This document shows positions 26,567 through 34,487 of a stretch of 49,053 nucleotides of DNA, one piece after another; positions within the stretch are counted from its first letter, which is position 1; each line of letters opens with the position of its first letter. The stretch is taken from the NCBI GenBank assembly GCA_038232935.1, contig JBBSMX010000018.1:1-49053 (forward strand). The letters are read 5' to 3'. This DNA comes from JBBSMX01 sp038232935. Its GTDB lineage: Bacteria; Bacteroidota; Rhodothermia; Rhodothermales; JANQRZ01. The translations under genes and the position numbers were made by a program. The notes below the pieces were generated by a model, which did no database searches, was not told the origin of the DNA, and saw only the letters and a list, made by a program, of their open reading frames with translations.

Positions 26567-27450
26567 AGCTGCTCGTCACCGGCGCGAACGGGCAGGTCGG
26601 ACGCGAGTTGATCCGCGCTGCGGCCGAGTCGGACATGCAGGCGGTCGGACTCTCACGGGCCGATCTCGACGTGACGGACCGTGAGGCGGTGCGGAGGGCG
26701 GTGGAGACGCAGGCACCGGATGTCGTTGTCAACGCGGCGGCGTATACGGCCGTGGACCGGGCCGAGGCGGAGCCCGACCTCGCCTTCGCGGTCAACCGCG
26801 ACGGCGCGGCGCACCTCGCCGATGCCTGCGCCGCCACCGGCCTCCCGCTCGTCCACTTCTCGACGGACTACGTGTTCGACGGGACGAAGGGCCAACCCTA
26901 CACCGAAGCCGACCCGGTCCGCCCGCTCGGGGTCTACGGGCAGAGCAAGTGGGCGGGGGAAGAGGCGGTGCGCGAGCGGCTCGGCGCGCACGTCATCCTC
27001 CGCATAAGTTGGGTATTCAGCGCGCATGGGCACAATTTCGTCAAGACGATGCTCCGGCTGAGCCGGGAGCGCGAGGCGCTCGGCGTCGTCATTGATCAGT
27101 GGGGCAACCCGACGGCGGCGGCCGACGCTGCACGGGCAGCGCTCACGATCGCGCAGCGCGCCGTCGCGGAGCCGGATGCGCCGTGGGGCACGGTCCACTT
27201 CGGCGGCACGCCCGCGACGACGTGGCACGGCTTCACCGAAGCTATCGTCGCCGAGGCCCGGCGGCACGGCACCGTTCGCACAGAGCGCGTCGAGCCCATT
27301 CCAACAAGCGCGTACCCGACGCCGGCCGCGCGCCCGGCCGATGCCCGGCTGGAGTGCACGCGCATCGCCCGTGACTGGGGGATTGAGCCGCCGCCGTGGC
27401 GTTTAGCGCTGGCGCAGGTCGTCGCGGAGATACTGGAGCGCGGCGACTAA
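26563..27450 (+). CDS. rmlD: dTDP-4-dehydrorhamnose reductase
   Basis: 295 residues from the ATG overlapping the rmlC stop. NAD(P)-binding loop GANGQVG (7-13), DVVVNAAAYTAVDRAE, STDYVFDG, and YGQSKWAGE with the YxxxK pair identify RmlD. It makes dTDP-L-rhamnose by reducing the keto sugar. Its 3' end overlaps the convergent oxidoreductase gene by 4 nt (27447-27450), with both stop codons inside the overlap. Confidence 0.94.
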   Translation: MKLLVTGANGQVGRELIRAAAESDMQAVGLSRADLDVTDREAVRRAVETQAPDVVVNAAAYTAVDRAEAEPDLAFAVNRDGAAHLADACAATGLPLVHFSTDYVFDGTKGQPYTEADPVRPLGVYGQSKWAGEEAVRERLGAHVILRISWVFSAHGHNFVKTMLRLSREREALGVVIDQWGNPTAAADAARAALTIAQRAVAEPDAPWGTVHFGGTPATTWHGFTEAIVAEARRHGTVRTERVEPIPTSAYPTPAARPADARLECTRIARDWGIEPPPWRLALAQVVAEILERGD

Positions 27451-28475
27451 ACTTCGATGCGCCCGCCGTCCGCCGCAAGCGAGCGCTTCGCCGCGTCCAG
27501 CAGGCGGACGACGGCGAGCCCGTTGCGGCCGTCCGTGCGTGGCCGCTCGCCGGTCCGCACGCAGTGGACGAAGTGCGCGCACTCGGCGCGCAGCGGCTCC
27601 ACCGACGGGATCTTCGGGATCGTGATGTCGCCGGAGCGGACGGTGATCGCCTCGGCGTAGCCCGTGTAGCCGGGATCGCCCGCGTCCGCGCCTTTGTCGT
27701 ACACCCGGACCTTCTCGGCCGCCTCCACGTCGTCCACGACCGCCATCTTCTTGCTCCCGACGACGGTCACCTTCCGCACTTTATGCGGATCGAGCCAGCT
27801 CGTGTGGAGGTGGGCGAGTCGGTTGTTCTCGAAGTAGACCGTGGCGAAGACTACGTCCTCGACGCCGGGCTGGAGGATGCACTGCCCCTGCGCCGCCACG
27901 GCCACGGGCGTGCTGTCGAGAAAGGCGAGCGCGACGGCGAGGTCGTGCGGGGCGAGGCTCTCGAAGGCGTTCTCCCGCTGCCGGACGATGCCGAGGTTGA
28001 CCCGCGTCGCATAGAGGTACTGCACGTCGCCGAGCGCGCCGTCGCGGATGAGGGCCTCGACGTGGCGGAAGGCGGGGTGGTAGAGGAGCAGGTGCCCGAC
28101 CATCAGCCGGAGGTCTCGGTCGTCGGCCATCTCCACGAGCCGTGCGGCCTGCGCTACCGACTGCGCCATCGGCTTCTCGACGAAGACGTGCTTGCCCGCG
28201 CGCAGCGCCGCCTCGGCCATGAGGAAGTGCTGCGGCGTCTCCGTCGCCACGACGACGGCTTCGACCTCGTCCGACTCCAGCAGGTCCTCGAACCGCGTCG
28301 TCGTGCGCAGGCCGGGGTGGGCGGCCTCGGCCCGTGCGAGCACGTCGGCGCTGTGGTCGCACGCGAGCACGACCTCGGCATCCGGCAGCGCCGCGAAGTT
28401 GCGAAGCAGGTTCTGCCCCCAGTAGCCGACGCCGACCTGTGCGAGCCGAAGGGGGCGCGTTTCGGTGGTGCTCAT
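27447..28475 (-). CDS. Gfo/Idh/MocA-family oxidoreductase (WlbA/WbpB-like)
   Basis: 342 residues. Rossmann start VGVGYWGQNLLRNF, then VVVATETPQH and EKPMAQSVAQA with the conserved Lys of the EKP motif, and HDLAVALAFL with the catalytic His. In this family WlbA/WbpB oxidise position 3 of UDP-GlcNAc-uronate. The neighbours on the same strand, an aminotransferase and a left-handed helix acyltransferase, supply exactly the following steps. The call for UDP-GlcNAcA 3-dehydrogenase therefore rests on context as much as on sequence. It is the last gene of the trio. Confidence 0.85.
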   Translation of the reverse strand: MSTTETRPLRLAQVGVGYWGQNLLRNFAALPDAEVVLACDHSADVLARAEAAHPGLRTTTRFEDLLESDEVEAVVVATETPQHFLMAEAALRAGKHVFVEKPMAQSVAQAARLVEMADDRDLRLMVGHLLLYHPAFRHVEALIRDGALGDVQYLYATRVNLGIVRQRENAFESLAPHDLAVALAFLDSTPVAVAAQGQCILQPGVEDVVFATVYFENNRLAHLHTSWLDPHKVRKVTVVGSKKMAVVDDVEAAEKVRVYDKGADAGDPGYTGYAEAITVRSGDITIPKIPSVEPLRAECAHFVHCVRTGERPRTDGRNGLAVVRLLDAAKRSLAADGGRIEV

Positions 28476-28506
28476 GTGCGTGTTCGATGGAGGAAAGGAC
28501 TGGGCG

Positions 28507-29631
28507 TCACGCTGTCACGCGTTCACCGACGAACGCCTGCACGGACTCGGCGATGAAGCGGAGCTGGGCGAGCGTCAGCTCGGGGTGCATCGGGAGCGAG
28601 AGCACCTCGCGGCCGGCGCGCTCGGTCTCGGGCAGGCTGCCCTCGCCGTAGCCGAGCGCCTCGTACACGCCGAGTTGGTGGAGCGGCACCGGGTAGTAGA
28701 TCATCGTCGGGATGCCGAGCGACTTCAGATGGGTTTGGAGATCGTCGCGGAGGTCGGCCGGGACGCGGATCGTGTACTGGTGGAAGACGTGCGTGCCGTT
28801 CGGGTCGCGGTAGGGCGTTGTCACGGCGTCGCACCCGGCGAAGAGCGCGTCGTAGGCGCGGGCGGCGATCTGCCGGGCCTCAGTCCACGCGCCGAGGTGG
28901 CGCAGCTTCACCGAGAGGATCGCCCCCTGGAGGCCGTCCAGTCGCGAATTGATGCCGACGATCTCGTGGTGGTACTTCTTCCGCGCGCCGTGGTTGGCGA
29001 TCATCTTCGCCCGCTCGAACAGCGCCGCGTCCTCGGAGAGGATTGCGCCGCCGTCGCCGTAGGCCCCGAGGTTTTTGGAGGGGTAGAACGAGAGGCAGCC
29101 GAGGTCGCCCATCGTTCCGGTCGGGCGGCCCTTGTACGTCGCGCCGATGGACTGCGCGCAGTCCTCGATCACGGCGAGCCCGTGCCGCTCGGCGACCGCC
29201 AGAATCGGGTCCATGTCGGCGGGCTGGCCGAAGAGGTGGACCGGGACGATGGCCTTCGTCCGCTCCGTGATCGCGGCTTCCAACTTGGCCGGGTCGAGGT
29301 TGAACGTCTGCGGGTCGATGTCCACGAAGACGGGTGTGGCACCGAGGAGCGACGCCGCTTCGGCCGTGGCGATGAACGTGAACGCCGGGGTGACGATCTC
29401 GTCGCCCGGCCCGACGCCGACGGCGGCGTAGGCGATTTGCAACGCATCCGTCCCGTTCCCGACGCCAAGGGCGAACCGGGCGTCGAGCGCCTCGGCCAGC
29501 TCGCGTTCGAAGGCGGCGACGAACGGCCCCCGCACGAACGCGCCGGATTCCAGCACCGCGCCAATCGCGGCATCGAGCTCGTTGCGGATCTCGGCGACCT
29601 GTGCGTGCAGGTCTACCATGTGAATGGTCAT
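28507..29631 (-). CDS. DegT/DnrJ/EryC1/StrS-family sugar aminotransferase (WbpE-like)
   Basis: 374 residues. PLP enzyme with Asp157 (VIEDCAQ) and the cofactor lysine Lys186 in YPSKNLGAYGDGG. The N-terminal GVGNGTDAL and TPAFTFIATAEA are family hallmarks. It transfers an amino group to a 3- or 4-keto nucleotide sugar; with a WbpB-like dehydrogenase on one side and a WbpD-like acyltransferase on the other, position 3 is the likely site. It starts 135 nt downstream of the acyltransferase stop, with its own promoter word at 29669-29676, and the dehydrogenase starts 31 nt downstream of it. Confidence 0.9.
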   Translation of the reverse strand: MTIHMVDLHAQVAEIRNELDAAIGAVLESGAFVRGPFVAAFERELAEALDARFALGVGNGTDALQIAYAAVGVGPGDEIVTPAFTFIATAEAASLLGATPVFVDIDPQTFNLDPAKLEAAITERTKAIVPVHLFGQPADMDPILAVAERHGLAVIEDCAQSIGATYKGRPTGTMGDLGCLSFYPSKNLGAYGDGGAILSEDAALFERAKMIANHGARKKYHHEIVGINSRLDGLQGAILSVKLRHLGAWTEARQIAARAYDALFAGCDAVTTPYRDPNGTHVFHQYTIRVPADLRDDLQTHLKSLGIPTMIYYPVPLHQLGVYEALGYGEGSLPETERAGREVLSLPMHPELTLAQLRFIAESVQAFVGERVTA

Positions 29632-29668
29632 AGGTCGGGGCGTTCGGAAGGTCAGCGGGCGGACGCGC

Positions 29669-29676
29669 GGAAGCTA
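29669..29676 (-). promoter_or_regulatory. Promoter -7 element TAGCTTCC before the aminotransferase gene
   Basis: Minus-strand TAGCTTCCGCGCG lies 37 nt before the ATG. The same 13-base string occurs on the plus strand at 35508 before the sugar nucleotidyltransferase, and TAGCTTCGGCC at 44182 before trkA. Confidence 0.45.
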
Positions 29677-29766
29677 CGCCGAGCGGCGGCGGCGCACGGC
29701 TCCGAAGCGGCGTTGCGACACCGGTTCGGCTGGATTTGCCGAACTCTCAACACAGCACGCAGGGGT

Positions 29767-30531
29767 TCACGGGCGGTCCAAGCGCTGGTCGTCCGGCACG
29801 GGCCGCACCGCACGCGCCGGCACGCCGACATGCACCTGCCCAGCCTCGGCGTCGCGCGTCAGCACCGCCCCGGCGGCGACGACGGCTTCGGCGGCGACCT
29901 CTTTGCCCGGCAGCAGGACGGCCCCCACGCCGAGCCGCGCGCCGCGCCGCACCGTCGGCCCGCCGAAGTGGGCGAACCTCGCCTCGGTCCGCCCGATGTA
30001 GTTGTCGTTGCTCGTCAGCACGCCTGGGGCCACGAACACGTCGTCTTCGATGGTCGAGTATGCGGTGATGTACGCATTCGTCTCCAGCTTGCACCGCGCG
30101 CCGACGCTGGATTTGTTCTCGATGGCGACGCCGCGCCCGACAATCGTGCCCGCGCCCACCGTCACGTCTTCGCGCACCGTCGCGAGATCGGCGATGAGCA
30201 CGCGCTCGGCGATCCGGCAGCCGGCGTAGAGCACGGCCCCGGTGCCGACGAGGCAGCCGTCGCCGATCTCGGCCGGCGGCTGGTCTCGGTGATCGGTCGT
30301 CGCGCTGCGGGCTGCCCGCATCGGCTGCTTGCCAATCGTCGCGTGGTCGTCCACGCGGACCCGCTCGCCGAGCACGCTCCCAGCGTGCAGGACGACATGG
30401 TGCCCGATCCGGCTCCCCGCCCCGATGCGGACGTCGGGGCCGATGACAGTGAAGTGGCCCACCTCGACATCGGTGGCGAGGTGGGCGGATTTGTGGACCT
30501 GAGCGGTGGCGGCGACGGGTGAATCGGGCAT
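29767..30531 (-). CDS. Left-handed beta-helix acyltransferase (WbpD/WlbB-like N-acetyltransferase)
   Basis: 254 residues made of hexapeptide repeats throughout (for example VIGPDVRIGAGSRIG, VLIADLATVREDVTVGAGTIVG), so a trimeric left-handed helix enzyme using acetyl-CoA. The string TSNDNYIGRTEARFAHFGGPTVRRGARLGVGAVLLPG is typical of sugar N-acetyltransferases acting after an aminotransferase. In this trio it should acetylate the 3-amino group, giving a 2,3-diacetamido sugar. A less usual insertion with KQPMRAARSATTDHRD lies near residue 70. It is the first gene of the minus-strand trio; a TAGCTTCT word at 30564-30571 precedes it. Confidence 0.85.
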   Translation of the reverse strand: MPDSPVAATAQVHKSAHLATDVEVGHFTVIGPDVRIGAGSRIGHHVVLHAGSVLGERVRVDDHATIGKQPMRAARSATTDHRDQPPAEIGDGCLVGTGAVLYAGCRIAERVLIADLATVREDVTVGAGTIVGRGVAIENKSSVGARCKLETNAYITAYSTIEDDVFVAPGVLTSNDNYIGRTEARFAHFGGPTVRRGARLGVGAVLLPGKEVAAEAVVAAGAVLTRDAEAGQVHVGVPARAVRPVPDDQRLDRP

Positions 30532-30563
30532 GGCAGGGGAAGCGGTCTTGAGGGAGAAAGGCG

Positions 30564-30571
30564 AGAAGCTA
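30564..30571 (-). promoter_or_regulatory. Promoter -7 element TAGCTTCT before the acyltransferase gene
   Basis: Minus-strand TAGCTTCTCGCC, 32 nt before the ATG at 30531. Same pattern as the other promoter words listed. It would drive the amino-sugar trio. Confidence 0.4.
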
Positions 30572-30610
30572 CGGCCGTCTGCTCCGCGTCAGGCGGAAGC
30601 GGAGTGGCTG

Positions 30611-30618
30611 TATCTTGG
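30611..30618 (+). promoter_or_regulatory. Promoter -7 element TATCTTGG
   Basis: TATCTTGG lies 35 nt before the ATG of the small membrane protein. It fits TAnnTTnG. It is divergent from the acyltransferase promoter 40 nt away, so this is a compact two-way promoter region. Confidence 0.4.
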
Positions 30619-30653
30619 CGTCTCCTTACCTATCCCACTCGCCTTCCACACGC

Positions 30654-30791
30654 ATGAACCTCCTCCTCACGTCTCAGGCCGTGGACGTACCGCATGGTGT
30701 TGGGCTGGAGTGGATGCCGATTGCCAGCATCGTCGTCCCGGCGGTCCTCCTCCTCGCCCTCATCTACCTCGGCAGCCGGAACACCGTGTAG
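30654..30791 (+). CDS. Small single-pass membrane protein (45 residues)
   Basis: ATG 30654 to TAG 30791. The product begins MNLLLTSQAVDVPHG and contains one hydrophobic helix (about WMPIASIVVPAVLLLALIYL) followed by GSRNTV. Start is supported by a promoter word at the normal distance. No family is recognised. A single helix with a short polar tail could be a small membrane-protein partner, but nothing shows of what. Confidence 0.55.
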   Translation: MNLLLTSQAVDVPHGVGLEWMPIASIVVPAVLLLALIYLGSRNTV

Positions 30792-30830
30792 CACAGGGTT
30801 CAGTTGAAGTGAGGTTATACTGCTCGCGCC

Positions 30831-31148
30831 ATGCTGAAGAAAGCTGACATCCTCGGCCGTTCGCTCGCGCTGCTACTCGTCTCCGAAGACGACAGCACCG
30901 CCGTAGAGATCGGGATTGTGCGAGAGGCCAACGGAGGCTTGCAGTTCGAGCACGGAGGCCAGCCGCCGAGCTTCCCGTTACCAGCGGATGCGTTAGAGCG
31001 CATTCAGCGCGTTGACCCGGACGATGCGAAGGTGCGCGCTATCCTCAACGACGCGGACTTCGTGCTCGCACTCAGCGTCAGCGACTTGCCTGAGGAGGGC
31101 TCGGCAGGAGAAGGCGTGCCGACGGGTCTCAAATGGCCGAACGAGTGA
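30831..31148 (+). CDS. Hypothetical protein (105 residues)
   Basis: Soluble, no signal peptide, no recognised family. The centre looks like a small beta-sheet protein (STAVEIGIVREANGGLQFEHGG) and the end is acidic and low in structure. A 40-nt gap separates it from the small membrane protein gene. Codon use matches the neighbourhood only moderately (lower GC), so recent acquisition is possible. It is kept because the frame is long for this GC content and not antisense to any gene. Confidence 0.5.
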   Translation: MLKKADILGRSLALLLVSEDDSTAVEIGIVREANGGLQFEHGGQPPSFPLPADALERIQRVDPDDAKVRAILNDADFVLALSVSDLPEEGSAGEGVPTGLKWPNE

Positions 31149-31269
31149 GCAGCATAGTGTGTGGTGAGATTGGGTGGCATATGGTCGCTCCTGGAGTGCC
31201 AACACGAACTCCCAACCTGTTCATCAGTCCAAGCCGCGGTCCGTCTCGGTACAACTGAAGTAGAATGCT

Positions 31270-31554
31270 ATGGCTATCGTGCTTCCTGACAAGACGAAGA
31301 CCGAGTTGGTCCACGCGGTCAAACGCTACTTTCTGGAAGAGCGAGACGAGAAGATCGGTGACCTCCAGGCTTCGTTCTTCTTCAAGTTCGTGCTAAAAGA
31401 GATCGGGCCGAGCATCTACAACCAGGCCATCAAGGACGCCCAGGCTAGCTTGCACAGCGCGGTGGCCGACCTCGACCTTACGCTGCACGAGCCGGAGTTC
31501 GGCTATTCGGCGGAAGGACGTTCTCTCCGCAACGCGAGCGGGAAAGCCTCGTGA
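31270..31554 (+). CDS. DUF2164 family protein
   Basis: 94 residues. The pattern KRYFLEERDEKIGDLQA..FF.FVLKEIGPSIYNQAIKDAQ is that of DUF2164, a small, widely distributed family of unknown function. The N-terminal IVLPDKTKTELVHAVKRYF also fits. The last 25 residues are extra compared with most members. No partner gene is evident; the methyltransferase gene starts 84 nt downstream. Confidence 0.82.
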   Translation: MAIVLPDKTKTELVHAVKRYFLEERDEKIGDLQASFFFKFVLKEIGPSIYNQAIKDAQASLHSAVADLDLTLHEPEFGYSAEGRSLRNASGKAS

Positions 31555-31610
31555 CTTCGGCAGCCGGATCGACAACCGAGTTCGGCACAGGCTGAGGCAG
31601 GGATACGGCG

Positions 31611-31633
31611 CAGAAAAGGCCCTCAACCGAGTG
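31611..31633. repeat. 23-bp direct repeat before the methyltransferase gene, copy 1
   Basis: 21 of 23 bases match 32285-32307, which is the 5' arm and loop of the terminator after the methyltransferase gene. Here the 3' arm is missing, so no hairpin forms. The gene is therefore bracketed by direct repeats. Confidence 0.6.
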
Positions 31634-31638
31634 ATCTG

Positions 31639-32262
31639 ATGGACGTCCGTTCGAGCTATGACGCCGCTGCTCGTGTGTACGCCGAGCACGTCGCCGACGA
31701 ACTCGCCCAGAAGCCTCTCGACCGGCACCTCCTCAACCGCTTCGCCGAGGCGGTCCGGGGCAAGGGAACCGTCGCCGACCTCGGCTGCGGTCCCGGCCAC
31801 GTCGCCGGCTACCTTCGCGAGCAGGGCGTTGACGTTCTCGGTATCGATCTCTCACCCGAGATGGTTCGGTGTGCGACCGAGTTGAACCCCGGCCTCGACT
31901 TCTGCGTGGGCGACTTCTTCGCACTCGACCTCCCAGAGGCGAGCCTCGCCGGGGCCGTCGCGTTCTACGCCATCGTACACCTCAAACCGTCGGAGCTTGG
32001 CACGGCCATGGCCGAGTTCCGGCGGGTGGTGGTGCCCGGAGGCGTGGTGCTCGTCGCGTTCCACATCGGCGACGAGACGCTCCACGTTGACGATCTGTGG
32101 GGGGCGTCGGTCTCGCTCGACTTCCGTTTCCACGCGCCGGGCGAGGTCAAGGATGCGCTTCACGCCGCCGGCTTTGCGGTGACGGAATCGGTCGAACGCG
32201 ATCCCTACGAGGGGGCCGAGTATCCGAGTCGCCGCTGCTACCTCTTCGCAAAGGCGGTGTAG
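31639..32262 (+). CDS. Class I SAM-dependent methyltransferase
   Basis: 207 residues. SAM-binding motif VADLGCGPGHVAGYL (about 49-63), acidic end of strand 2 in VLGIDLSPEMV, and motif FCVGDFFALDLPE. VVVPGGVVLVAFHIGDE is the usual later strand. The fold call is secure; the substrate is not readable. It ends 25 nt before a strong terminator and is framed by 23-bp direct repeats. Confidence 0.88.
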   Translation: MDVRSSYDAAARVYAEHVADELAQKPLDRHLLNRFAEAVRGKGTVADLGCGPGHVAGYLREQGVDVLGIDLSPEMVRCATELNPGLDFCVGDFFALDLPEASLAGAVAFYAIVHLKPSELGTAMAEFRRVVVPGGVVLVAFHIGDETLHVDDLWGASVSLDFRFHAPGEVKDALHAAGFAVTESVERDPYEGAEYPSRRCYLFAKAV

Positions 32263-32287
32263 TATGTTGAGCGGAAGCACAGAACAG

Positions 32288-32320
32288 AAAGGGCCCGCAA
32301 CCGAGTGGCTGCGGGCCTTT
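32288..32320. terminator. Bidirectional hairpin terminator
   Basis: AAAGGGCCCGCA (32288-32299) pairs with TGCGGGCCTTT (32310-32320) with one bulged G and a 10-nt loop. It is flanked by A-rich and T-rich ends, so it can end both the methyltransferase transcript (+) and the TPR-protein transcript (-). Confidence 0.8.
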
Positions 32321-32340
32321 CGTATGCAGAGGGCGAGGGG

Positions 32341-33366
32341 TTAGCCCTGCTCCTGGACCTGCTTGATGTAGTCGAGCTGGGCCTGGGCACCGCTGACGAT
32401 GGCGTTCTTGCCAGCCCGGCGGCCGTAGGTCTGGGCCTGCTGAAGGGAGCGCTGGGCGGCAGAGAACTGCTCGGCCTTCACCTGCCCGACGCCCAGCTTG
32501 TAGTACGAGTTGGCGTAGAGCGTGTTGAGCGTCGCGTCGTCCTCGCCGAGGAACGGCGCGGCTTTGTCGAGTCCCTCGATAGCGCTGCTGAACCGGCCGC
32601 CCTGGAGGTCGGCGTAGGCGGCGCTGAGGTAGGACTTGCCGACGGTCTCGCGGGCCTTCGTCGCCATGGCCTCGTCACCCGCGGCTTCGGCGGCCTCGGC
32701 GAGCTCCATGAGGGTCTTTTCCGAGGCTTCCATGTCGCCGCTTTTGCTGAGGGCGACGCCGCGGACGTAGACGTAGTCGAGGTTCTCGGGGGCCATCTCG
32801 ATGGCGGCGTCGAGAGCGGCGACGGCGCTGGGGAAGTCCTCGGCGCTGACGTAGGCGACGCCGGCATTGTAGAAGGTCTTGGCACCGAGTTCGGCGTCTT
32901 CGATGTCGCGCGCAATCTCGGCAGCCCGCTGGAACTGTGCGGCGGCGTTGCCGAAGTCCTCGGCGTTGGAGTAGGCCGAGCCGGCGTTGACGAACGCTTT
33001 GGAGGCGTTCCCGCGCACGTCGGTGACGCTGGCTTCGAGACCGGCATCGCCGGAGGCTTCGGCCAGGTCGGCAGCTTGGAGGTAGTGCTCGCCGGCTTCG
33101 ATGTAGCCCTCGGGGCTGGCATTCGCGGAGGCGGCCTGCGCGGCCTCGATGGCAGCGCTAAACTGGGTGCGGGCCTCGGCGTTGGCCGTGGCGTCTGCGG
33201 GCGGCTCCATCACCGCGTCCATGTCTTCCATCGCTGTGTCGGCGGCCGCCGTGTCGGCGGGCATCGTGTCGGTAGGCGTCTGTGCGAAGGCGCTCGCCGG
33301 GACGAGGGCCAGCAGCAGCGCGAAGGCGAGGAGACGGGGCAAGAAGAGGTTGGGATTCATGTGCAT
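32341..33366 (-). CDS. Secreted tetratricopeptide-repeat protein
   Basis: 341 residues; ATG 33360 is an equally good start. Signal peptide cut after AFAQ (about residue 29), then an acidic, Ala/Thr/Asp-rich linker (about 30-65). The rest is a chain of TPR-type helix pairs (for example AGSAYSNAEDFGNAAAQFQRAAEIA and AGVAYVSAEDFPSAVAALDAAIEMAPEN), probably six to seven repeats. Export plus TPRs suggests a periplasmic protein-binding scaffold; partners are unknown. It is transcribed alone, ending at the terminator at 32288-32320. Confidence 0.85.
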   Translation of the reverse strand: MHMNPNLFLPRLLAFALLLALVPASAFAQTPTDTMPADTAAADTAMEDMDAVMEPPADATANAEARTQFSAAIEAAQAASANASPEGYIEAGEHYLQAADLAEASGDAGLEASVTDVRGNASKAFVNAGSAYSNAEDFGNAAAQFQRAAEIARDIEDAELGAKTFYNAGVAYVSAEDFPSAVAALDAAIEMAPENLDYVYVRGVALSKSGDMEASEKTLMELAEAAEAAGDEAMATKARETVGKSYLSAAYADLQGGRFSSAIEGLDKAAPFLGEDDATLNTLYANSYYKLGVGQVKAEQFSAAQRSLQQAQTYGRRAGKNAIVSGAQAQLDYIKQVQEQG

Positions 33367-33594
33367 CGGTCCGTTTCAGGGGTTGGCGGATTTACAGGTG
33401 TGGCCTACGCAGAAGCGCCGTGGCGAGATCCTAGAATACAAGGATCTTGCCGGAGTGTTCAAGGGCACAAGGCCGTGCTCCGGGTGCCGAATCTGTGTGC
33501 TCTCGTGGCCACGGCTGTGCAGCGGGGTGCACGCTCGGCGCTGCGAAGGAGACCCGAAGGAACGGCCTCGCTGCCGGCTCTCGTACGCGATTCG

Positions 33595-34308
33595 TCAAAA
33601 ATTAGGCAGGTGGCCGTACTCCCGGCAGAAGGCGTGAATGATCTCGGCCGCTTCCTGCGGATCGTCCGTGAGCACGAGCAGGTCCGGGTCGTCCTCCGAG
33701 ATGTTGCCCGCGTCGAGGAGCGCGCCGCGAATCCAGTCCAGCAGCCCACCCCAGAACTCCGACCCCATCAGGATGACGGGGAACCGGGTGGTCTTCTTCG
33801 TCTGAATCAGCGTCAGCGACTCGAACAACTCGTCCAGCGTCCCGAACCCGCCGGGCAGTACCACGAAGCCCATCGCGTATTTGACGAACATCGTCTTGCG
33901 TGCGAAGAAGAAGTCGAAGTTGACGGACTTGTCGGGGTCAACGTAGGGATTGCCCGCCTGCTCGTGGGGGAGGGCGATGTTGAGTCCGGCTGAGACCCCG
34001 CCCGCTTCCTGCGCCCCCTTGTTGGCGGCCTCCATGATGCCGGGGCCGCCGCCCGTGATGACGCCGTAGCCGCGCTCGACGAGGGCGCGCCCGACCGCCA
34101 CGCCGAGCTCGTAATACGGCGTCCCCGGCTGTGTCCGCGCCGAGCCGAACACGCTCACGCACGGTCCGAGCCGCGACATCACCTCGAACCCCTCCACGAA
34201 CTCCCCCATGATGCGGAAGATGCGCCATGCGTCCTTGATGCGGGTTTCCTGCCAGATTTCCAGTTCTTCGGGCGTCATCCGCACGCCGGCGGCGAAGGGG
34301 GTTTCCAT
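33595..34308 (-). CDS. LOG family / TIGR00730 Rossmann-fold protein
   Basis: 237 residues from ATG 34308. Contains GSARTQPGTPYYE, TGGGPGIMEAANKGA and the hallmark PGGFGTLDELFE. Family members cleave the N-glycosidic bond of nucleoside monophosphates (cytokinin phosphoribohydrolases in several species); the role in bacteria without cytokinin signalling is unclear. The N-terminal extension of about 50 residues (WQETRIKDAWRIFRIMGEFVEGFE) marks the longer subgroup. A promoter word, minus-strand TAGGTTGA at 34341-34348, lies 32 nt before the start. Confidence 0.9.
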   Translation of the reverse strand: METPFAAGVRMTPEELEIWQETRIKDAWRIFRIMGEFVEGFEVMSRLGPCVSVFGSARTQPGTPYYELGVAVGRALVERGYGVITGGGPGIMEAANKGAQEAGGVSAGLNIALPHEQAGNPYVDPDKSVNFDFFFARKTMFVKYAMGFVVLPGGFGTLDELFESLTLIQTKKTTRFPVILMGSEFWGGLLDWIRGALLDAGNISEDDPDLLVLTDDPQEAAEIIHAFCREYGHLPNF

Positions 34309-34340
34309 AGGGGGAGTGGGGTGGGGGATAAAGAAGGCGG

Positions 34341-34348
34341 TCAACCTA
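34341..34348 (-). promoter_or_regulatory. Promoter -7 element TAGGTTGA before the LOG-family gene
   Basis: Minus-strand TAGGTTGA lies 32 nt before ATG 34308, downstream of the ompA-like gene's terminator, so the LOG-family gene should have its own transcript. Confidence 0.35.
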
Positions 34349-34412
34349 AACTGGAAGGAGGGAGTACCGCAACGCATTTTCGAGCACGCGCCCTCCCTCG
34401 CGGGTCACGCAA

Positions 34413-34444
34413 AAGAGGCCTCCGGCCGAAACCGGAGGCCTCTT
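34413..34444 (-). terminator. Rho-independent terminator of the OmpA-like gene
   Basis: AAGAGGCCTCCGG and its exact reverse complement (13-bp stem, 6-nt loop CCGAAA on the plus strand). On the minus strand the stem is followed by TTTT, so it ends the transcript of the gene at 34488-35189. Confidence 0.9.
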
Positions 34445-34487
34445 GGAGCAGATGGCTGACAGCGGGCAGCACGGGGGCTACACGCGA

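Noticed and set aside
29724..29744. Hairpin GTTCGGC/GCCGAAC as a terminator of the acyltransferase gene
   Set aside because: Stem of only 7 bp and no T-run on the relevant strand; too weak to list.
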